A stretch of DNA of 8,895 bases from CAYFWT01 sp964346955 (lineage in GTDB: Bacteria; Patescibacteriota; Minisyncoccia; Portnoybacterales; UBA2143): positions 1-8,895 of the forward strand of contig CAYFWT010000001.1 in assembly GCA_964346955.1 (NCBI GenBank), read 5' to 3'. The notes under the pieces are model-generated. The model was not told the DNA's origin and searched no databases. It saw only the letters and a list, made by a program, of their open reading frames with translations. The position numbers and the translations under genes are program-made. Of the stretch, positions 5,203-8,895 are shown in pieces. Positions within the stretch are counted from its first letter, which is position 1. Every line of letters starts with the position of its first letter.

Positions 5203-6332
5203 TTTATGCTTAAAGCAATTTTTTTAACAATATTTTTTTCAAAAACAAAGGGGAGGATTTTATCAGGGGTTGGTTTTTTGACTAAAGAAGCCAAGGCCTC
5301 GGTAGCAGCTAGTTTCATTTCTTCAGTGACCTGTTTTGCTCGGGCGTCTAAAAGACCACGGAAAACCCCTGGAAAAGCTAAAACATTGTTGATTTGGTTT
5401 TTGAAATCACTGCGGCCGGTGGCGACAATAACTGCCCCAGCTTCTTTAGCTTGCTGGGGCAAAATCTCTGGAATGGGATTAGCCATGGCAAAAACTATTG
5501 CTTTTTGATTCATCATTTTAACCCATTCTTTTCTAAGTACTTTAGGCGCGGAAACTCCAATAAAAACATCACTTCCTTCAATGACATTTTCTAGGCGACC
5601 TTTTAATTTTTCTAAATTAGTCACCTGGGCAATTTCTTTTTTAATCGAGGTCAGTCCACTCCTATTTTTATAAATCGCTCCTTGTCTATCCAAAAGGATT
5701 ATTTTTTTAGCACCGTAAGATAGAAGAAGTTTAGTGATGGCAATACCCGCTGCGCCAGCCCCATTAATAATTATTTTAACTTGGTTAATTTTTTTATCAA
5801 CTATTTTTAGGGCATTAATTAAAGCAGCTAAAACAACAATAGCTGTGCCGTGTTGGTCATCATGAAAAACTGGAATAGCTAATTCCTTTTTTAATCTATC
5901 TTCGATTTCAAAACAATCTGGTGCTTTAATATCCTCAAGATTAATGCCCCCAAAGCCCGGCGAAATCAGCTTGACTGTCTTAATAAATTCTTGATTATCT
6001 TGAGTGGCCAAGCAAATTGGATAAGCATCAATATTAGCAAATTTTTTAAATAAAAGACATTTCCCTTCCATGACTGGCAGAGCAGCTTGGGGGCCAATAT
6101 TGCCTAAGCCTAAAACTGCTGTGCCATTAGTGACCACGGCCACACTATTGCCTTTGATGGTGTATTTATAGACTTCTTTGGGATTTTTAAAAATCTGTTG
6201 GCAAGGCCCAGCCACTCCTGGGGTATAAGCAATGCTTAAATCTTTTTTGTCCCTTAAAGATACTTTAGGCTTGATGGCTAATTTGCCTTTTTTGCTTTGA
6301 TGAAGTGCTAGTGCTTTTTTAAAATAGTCCAT
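5187..6332 (-). CDS. Malic enzyme (oxaloacetate-decarboxylating malate dehydrogenase), short form
   Basis: A 381-residue cytoplasmic enzyme converting malate to pyruvate and CO2 with reduction of NAD(P)+. It is the short bacterial/archaeal type without a phosphotransacetylase domain. Motifs: [10 protein letters not shown] (35-44), [16 protein letters not shown] (66-81), the lysine-containing EGKCLLFK (89-96), [11 protein letters not shown] (128-138), [10 protein letters not shown] (155-164), the Rossmann GAGAAG (191-196), ANPIPEI (284-290) and ATGRSD (304-309). Cofactor preference cannot be assigned. The start at 6332 gives the family-like N-terminus; no clear Shine-Dalgarno is present. The final RTVP and stop codon are encoded by a 41-bp palindromic element, so the native C-terminus has been replaced or trimmed, probably harmlessly as the conserved core ends earlier. 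The reductase gene follows 79 bp downstream. Confidence 0.95.
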   Translation of the reverse strand: MDYFKKALALHQSKKGKLAIKPKVSLRDKKDLSIAYTPGVAGPCQQIFKNPKEVYKYTIKGNSVAVVTNGTAVLGLGNIGPQAALPVMEGKCLLFKKFANIDAYPICLATQDNQEFIKTVKLISPGFGGINLEDIKAPDCFEIEDRLKKELAIPVFHDDQHGTAIVVLAALINALKIVDKKINQVKIIINGAGAAGIAITKLLLSYGAKKIILLDRQGAIYKNRSGLTSIKKEIAQVTNLEKLKGRLENVIEGSDVFIGVSAPKVLRKEWVKMMNQKAIVFAMANPIPEILPQQAKEAGAVIVATGRSDFKNQINNVLAFPGVFRGLLDARAKQVTEEMKLAATEALASLVKKPTPDKILPFVFEKNIVKKIALSIKRTVP

Positions 6333-6337
6333 AATTC

Positions 6338-6374
6338 AATTGGCTCATTAATATATTAGCTTAATTCGCCAATT
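6338..6374. repeat. 7-bp inverted repeat just upstream of the malic enzyme gene
   Basis: AATTGGC (6338-6344) and GCCAATT (6368-6374) flank 23 AT-rich bases directly before the malic enzyme ATG. It could be an operator or a leader hairpin. In AT-rich DNA a 7-bp match this close can also arise by chance. Confidence 0.3.
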
Positions 6375-6409
6375 AAAAAAAGACAAGGCATCAAACAGGT
6401 TGATGCCTT
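6375..6409 (-). terminator. Intrinsic terminator of the 82-codon gene (possibly bidirectional)
   Basis: A perfect 10-bp stem, AAGGCATCAA (6385-6394) with TTGATGCCTT (6400-6409), has a 5-base loop. On the minus strand it is followed by GTC and seven T (6381-6375), 23 bases past the stop codon at 6433. On the plus strand a T-run follows immediately as well. It separates the orphan gene from the malic enzyme gene, which therefore needs its own promoter. Confidence 0.75.
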
Positions 6410-6432
6410 TTTTATTTCCCCTCCATTTTTCC

Positions 6433-6681
6433 TTATTTCTTCTTGGAAACGAGTCTGGGAACAGTCTTCCCCTGGACAAAAGGAGGTGTTCGGGAGAAGT
6501 CAACCGAGGCGCTTCGTAGTTTCCCCATGACCAATTCAATATCATATCTTAAGCTCCCCAGTTGGTTCTCTAATCCCTCAGGCGGCTCATCTGCCTTCTT
6601 TGCCTCAGCGATTACTTTGTCCATAACACCAATTGCTTCATTCAATATCCCAATAATTTTAACTGTCTCTTCTGACTTCAT
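6433..6681 (-). CDS. Hypothetical 82-residue protein (orphan)
   Basis: I do not recognise this protein. Residues 1 to about 60 look mostly helical (ETVKIIGILNEAIGVMDKVI, then a Pro-Pro-containing break, then ENQLGSLRYDIELVMGKL), followed by a basic, proline-containing tail ending in SKKK. There is no signal peptide, membrane segment or cysteine. Evidence that it is a real gene: a near-ideal Shine-Dalgarno seven bases before the ATG at 6681, an intrinsic terminator downstream, and gaps on both sides consistent with an independent unit. A second open frame overlaps it on the same strand (6545-6348) but lacks a ribosome binding site. Confidence 0.75.
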   Translation of the reverse strand: MKSEETVKIIGILNEAIGVMDKVIAEAKKADEPPEGLENQLGSLRYDIELVMGKLRSASVDFSRTPPFVQGKTVPRLVSKKK

Positions 6682-6688
6682 TTCTCTC

Positions 6689-6693
6689 CCTCC
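6689..6693 (-). promoter_or_regulatory. Strong Shine-Dalgarno of the 82-codon gene
   Basis: The minus strand reads AGGGAGGGAGAGAA directly before the ATG at 6681, so GGAGG is spaced seven bases from the start. This is the only strong ribosome binding site seen in the window and decides the start of this gene. Confidence 0.7.
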
Positions 6694-6730
6694 CTAAATT
6701 TTGATTTTACTAATAAGAACTAATAATCTA

Positions 6731-6758
6731 TTTTTAAATAAAAAACTATTTTTGTCAA
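6731..6758 (-). promoter_or_regulatory. Weak candidate promoter for the 82-codon gene
   Basis: A perfect TTGACA (6758-6753) lies six bases past the yraN stop codon and is followed after 16 bases by TAAAAA (6736-6731). The -35 is good, the -10 poor and in very AT-rich DNA. Confidence 0.3.
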
Positions 6759-6763
6759 GTCAA

Positions 6764-7156
6764 TTATTGCCAGACAGCGTTTTTAATGTGTTTTAAGTTA
6801 GCTTTTTTTAGCTCTTCATTTATTTCTATAGCAATGACATCAATCTGCCAAGAGACCTCAGGCGGATAATTTTTCTCTAAAAGATAGGTTTGGGCTGCCC
6901 TGATTAATTTTTGCTGTTTTGAAGAACGAACTGATTCCTCTGGATAAGGACTGTCCCTTAGGGACTGTCCCTGAGGGACAGTCCTTGTTTTGACTTCGAT
7001 AAAAATAAGGCCCTGCTTTTCTTTTTGGACAATAATATCAATTTCTCCCCAGGGTTTTTTAAAATTGCGTTCTAAAATTTGATAGTCATGTTTTTTAAGA
7101 TAATCAACCGCAATCTTTTCTCCCAAGTCCCCTAGTTTTCTTTTTATGGTGACCAT
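6764..7156 (-). CDS. yraN: YraN/UPF0102 family nuclease-like protein carrying a translated palindromic element
   Basis: A 130-residue protein of the YraN (UPF0102) family, with a restriction-endonuclease-like fold; function poorly known. Core motifs are present: LGDLGEKIAVDYL (8-20, E13), WGEIDIIV (36-43, E38 and D40), FIEVKTRT (52-59, E54 and K56), PEESVRSSKQQKLIRAAQ (72-89) and WQIDVIAI (103-110). Between KTRT and PEESV, where relatives have only a few residues, it has [12 protein letters not shown] (60-71), encoded by the 41-bp palindromic element at 6946-6986 without breaking the frame. The site is a loop after the catalytic strand, so the fold may tolerate it. The start ATG (7156) overlaps the nucleotidyltransferase gene by 13 bases, suggesting translational coupling. 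Confidence 0.9.
   Translation of the reverse strand: MVTIKRKLGDLGEKIAVDYLKKHDYQILERNFKKPWGEIDIIVQKEKQGLIFIEVKTRTVPQGQSLRDSPYPEESVRSSKQQKLIRAAQTYLLEKNYPPEVSWQIDVIAIEINEELKKANLKHIKNAVWQ
6946..6986 (+). repeat. 41-bp palindromic element, copy 3, inside yraN
   Basis: It begins AAGGACTGTCCC, has the central core GGGACTGTCCC and ends GGGACAGTCCTT: three 14-bp iterations, differing from copy 1 at four positions. It is read through on the minus strand as [13 protein letters not shown]. Since 41 is not a multiple of three, insertion must have involved a compensating duplication or loss of bases. Confidence 0.9.
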
Positions 7157-7812
7157 AATTTATTGGCTTTTTTGACATCTTCTTCTGTATTAATGCCTAG
7201 CCACTTTCCTTGATGGGTAAAAACAGCTATTCGTCTTTGTTTGACTAAATCAGGGAAAAGCTCGTATTCAATTGAAAAGCTTTTAGCTTTAACTGGTTTA
7301 AATATTTTTGGCGAGAGAATATAGATACCAGCATTAATCAAGCCAGCACATTTTCTTTTTGGTTTTTCCCTAAATTCTAAGATTTTAAATCCCCTATTTT
7401 TAATTAGACCCCAGCCTCGGGCATCTGAGCAATGCCAACCGACCAGGCTATTCTCTAAATCATGTCGCTGGTGGAACTTTATAAACCCAGTTAAATCAAC
7501 ATTAGTCAGGTTATCGCCGTTTAAAACCATAAAATCTTCTTTAAGGTCTCGAGAAGCAAATCTGATAGCCCCCCCAGTGCCGAGAGGTTTAGGCTCAATA
7601 ACATATTCGCATCGTTTTTTAAGATGGGCAACAATTTTCTCGCTCAGATGACCTAAACTAAAACGAACATCTTTGAGGCCGTGCTGGCTAAGCCAAGCCA
7701 GTTGATGCTCTAAAATGGTCTGGTTAGCTATTTTAACCAGAGGCTTAGGAATATCTTTGGCTGAGATTGGCAACCGAGTGGCTCGACCCCCAGCCAGAAT
7801 AACTACTTTCAT
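7144..7812 (-). CDS. Sugar-phosphate nucleotidyltransferase (HddC/RmlA-like)
   Basis: A 222-residue nucleotidyltransferase that joins an NTP and a sugar 1-phosphate to give an NDP-sugar and pyrophosphate. Motifs: the nucleotide-binding LAGGRATRL (6-14) and KPL (23-25), EPKPLGTGGAI (73-83), the metal-binding NGDN (98-101), FREKP (147-151), NAGIYILSP (160-168) and the C-terminal WLGINTEEDV (204-213). It has the size of minimal members such as heptose- or mannose-1-phosphate guanylyltransferases; base and sugar specificity cannot be read from sequence. It probably supplies an activated sugar for surface glycans, though no glycan genes are in view. It starts at the ATG at 7812, 8 bases after the hydrolase stop, and overlaps yraN. 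No Shine-Dalgarno is visible. Confidence 0.9.
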   Translation of the reverse strand: MKVVILAGGRATRLPISAKDIPKPLVKIANQTILEHQLAWLSQHGLKDVRFSLGHLSEKIVAHLKKRCEYVIEPKPLGTGGAIRFASRDLKEDFMVLNGDNLTNVDLTGFIKFHQRHDLENSLVGWHCSDARGWGLIKNRGFKILEFREKPKRKCAGLINAGIYILSPKIFKPVKAKSFSIEYELFPDLVKQRRIAVFTHQGKWLGINTEEDVKKANKLWSP

Positions 7813-7820
7813 GGTGAACT

Positions 7821-8411
7821 TTATGTATTTGAGTTAGTGTTAGGTTTTTCAGGATATCCAGTAATTTCAAGGAGTGACTCAAGAGCAGCTGGCAATTCTG
7901 TAAAACCATCATCTTTGTTAAAATGCCCCGCCATTGAAATGACAATGAGTTTTGCTCCCAGTTTGTCTCGGAGGATTTCACCGTTTTCCAGCGGCACATA
8001 AGGGTCATTATCAGAATGAATAGCCACTAGCTTATTGACGGAATTTTTAATCTTATGGTAGTCAACAAAATCAGCAAAGAAACTATTTAATTCTTTGTAG
8101 CCGATGGGTTCTGGGAATCCCGCCACCAAGACTGCCCCACTAACTTTTTGTGAGTAAGGTAATGATTCAAGGAAGCGAAGGATAGTAATCACCCCAAGAC
8201 TATGACCAACAAAATAAGTATTTTCATCAGGTTGACCAACTGTCTTTTGCAGATAGGAAAGCCATTCAGCTAATTTTGGCTTCTTAGTATGAGGCATGGC
8301 TGGGACTTGAACCTTAAAACCGCGATCCTCTAGTTCTATTTTTAGCCAGGGAAACCAATTTGCTTTAGGCGTCCCCTCCCAGCCATGGATAATAAATACT
8401 CTTTTTGTCAT
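7821..8411 (-). CDS. Alpha/beta serine hydrolase, RBBP9/YdeN family
   Basis: A 196-residue cytoplasmic alpha/beta hydrolase of the RBBP9/YdeN type (usually about 180-200 residues). Features: the N-terminal strand and oxyanion loop FIIHGWEGTP (6-15), nucleophile elbow VGHSLG with S71, acidic residue D136 in HSDNDPYVP (132-140) and H163 in AGHFN (161-165), forming a complete triad. Natural substrates of this family are mostly unknown. The C-terminus ends in a short Asn/Thr/Ser tail. The start at 8411 lies only 19 bases from the 3' end of tRNA-Ala, so the two may be cotranscribed and released by tRNA processing. No Shine-Dalgarno precedes it. Confidence 0.9.
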   Translation of the reverse strand: MTKRVFIIHGWEGTPKANWFPWLKIELEDRGFKVQVPAMPHTKKPKLAEWLSYLQKTVGQPDENTYFVGHSLGVITILRFLESLPYSQKVSGAVLVAGFPEPIGYKELNSFFADFVDYHKIKNSVNKLVAIHSDNDPYVPLENGEILRDKLGAKLIVISMAGHFNKDDGFTELPAALESLLEITGYPEKPNTNSNT

Positions 8412-8430
8412 GGATGAAAAATAAAATTAG

Positions 8431-8503
8431 TGGACCTGGCGGGATTCGAACCCGCGACCTCGGCAATGCGAATGCCGCGCTCTACCAGCTAAGCTACAGG
8501 CCC
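8431..8503 (-). tRNA. tRNA-Ala (anticodon CGC)
   Basis: A 73-base cloverleaf on the minus strand: 7-bp acceptor stem including the G3-U70 wobble that marks alanine tRNAs; D arm with AGCTGGTA loop; a 5-bp anticodon stem CGGCA/TGCCG around loop TTCGCAT; and a T arm with GGTTCGAATCC. The anticodon CGC (8470-8468) reads GCG. The discriminator base is A at 8431, followed by CTA, so CCA is not encoded and must be added by tRNA nucleotidyltransferase. It lies between the rubrerythrin and hydrolase genes. Confidence 0.97.
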
Positions 8504-8507
8504 AAGC

Positions 8508-8548
8508 AAGGACTGTCCCTCAGGGACAGTCCCTAAAATACAGTCCTT
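8508..8548 (-). repeat. 41-bp palindromic element, copy 4, between rubrerythrin stop and tRNA-Ala
   Basis: This copy is inverted relative to copy 2: its AT-rich arm (TAAAATACAGTCC) is at the right. Its reverse complement differs from copy 2 at two positions. It lies three bases from the rubrerythrin stop codon and four bases from the first base of tRNA-Ala, filling almost the whole gap. Confidence 0.9.
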
Positions 8549-8551
8549 CCA

Positions 8552-8895
8552 TTAATAGCTTTCACATTTAACTTGATAGAAAGATTGAGGGTGGTCGCAA
8601 GAAGGGCATTTTTGAGGCGGTTGTTTGCCAAAATGAATGTAACCGCACTCTCGGCAGACCCACCAAATTGGCTTTTTCTTCTTAAAGACAGTCCCCGCTT
8701 CAACTTGCTTAAGTAGTTTCTTATACCTTTCCTCATGATGCTTTTCAGCTCTGGCAATTGCTTTTAAACGGGCAGCAATTTTTGGAAATCCTTCTTTTTT
8801 AGCAACCTTAGCAAATTCTGGGTACATCTGGGTATATTCATAATTCTCGCCCGCAATAGCTGCTTTTAGATTTTTAGTAGTATTGCCGTAGCTTG
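8552..8895 (-). CDS. Rubrerythrin, C-terminal part (5' end outside the window)
   Basis: About 113 codons are visible, and the frame stays open to the right edge. The first internal Met (8827) is not the start: upstream codons read [21 protein letters not shown], typical rubrerythrin sequence. Rubrerythrin is a non-haem di-iron peroxidase that protects anaerobes from hydrogen peroxide. Visible iron ligands are the two glutamates of GENYE and the E and H of AEKHHEERY; a C-terminal rubredoxin-like domain has CREC and CPSC for its mononuclear iron. The N-terminal helix with the remaining ligands lies outside. The gene ends with TAA at 8554-8552, three bases before a palindromic element. Confidence 0.93.
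   Translation of the reverse strand, partial: SYGNTTKNLKAAIAGENYEYTQMYPEFAKVAKKEGFPKIAARLKAIARAEKHHEERYKKLLKQVEAGTVFKKKKPIWWVCRECGYIHFGKQPPQKCPSCDHPQSFYQVKCESY

Noticed and set aside
6457..6471. GGGAACAGTCTTCCC in the orphan gene as a degenerate element core
   Set aside because: It resembles GGGACWGTCCC but lacks the 14-bp iteration and the 41-bp boundaries; chance cannot be excluded.
6348..6545. Minus-strand open frame overlapping the 82-codon gene
   Set aside because: No ribosome binding site, it runs through the terminator hairpin, and the peptide looks random (repeated Trp/Arg/Asn).
8685..8698. ACAGTCCCC inside the rubrerythrin gene as a further copy of the element
   Set aside because: Only a short partial match; the encoded AGTVF is normal rubrerythrin sequence.
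1..8895. Alternative genetic code (TGA as Gly, as in Gracilibacteria)
   Set aside because: rny and the reductase gene end in TGA at the expected family C-termini, and no gene needs TGA read-through.

Overview
The window is a compact, AT-rich bacterial stretch in which every recognisable gene lies on the minus strand. Read in the direction of transcription (right to left) it holds: the 3' part of a rubrerythrin; tRNA-Ala(CGC); an RBBP9/YdeN-type serine hydrolase; a sugar-phosphate nucleotidyltransferase; a YraN-family protein; a small orphan protein; a short malic enzyme; a thioredoxin-reductase-like flavoprotein; NusA; RNase Y; YmdB; and the first 20 codons of a probable HU-type DNA-binding protein. 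TGA works as an ordinary stop (rny and the reductase gene end on it at the family-typical C-terminus), so the code is standard. Small gene sizes, mostly absent Shine-Dalgarno sequences, a tRNA without encoded CCA and an acidic insert in NusA suggest a Patescibacteria/CPR-like or similarly reduced anaerobic bacterium. That placement is an inference from general character, not a phylogenetic result.

Right part (6433-8895): rubrerythrin (peroxide detoxification) is followed within a few bases by a 41-bp palindromic element, tRNA-Ala and the hydrolase. The hydrolase, nucleotidyltransferase and yraN genes form a tight run (8-bp gap, then a 13-bp overlap). A separate 82-codon orphan gene follows, with the only strong Shine-Dalgarno sequence seen here and its own intrinsic terminator.

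Middle (4208-6332): malic enzyme (malate to pyruvate, CO2 and NAD(P)H) is followed by a flavoprotein of thioredoxin-reductase fold that lacks the redox-active CxxC. Two tandem 41-bp palindromic elements separate them, and one supplies the stop codon and last four sense codons of the malic enzyme.

Left part (1-4207): an RNA-metabolism cluster. nusA and rny each appear to have their own promoter, sharing an unusual TGATAAGCTT -10 region. The nusA leader holds an intrinsic terminator nested in a longer inverted repeat, which looks like an attenuator. rny and ymdB are neighbours, as in Bacillus subtilis, but a 72-bp repeat with 11-bp terminal inverted repeats fills the gap.

The most distinctive signal is the 41-bp element: three 14-bp iterations of GGGACWGTCCC-TNA, four copies in 8.9 kb. 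One copy is translated in frame inside yraN, one ends a gene, and one sits between a stop codon and a tRNA. It behaves like a REP-type or Rickettsia-palindromic-element-type invader. No CRISPR array, insertion sequence or rRNA is visible.
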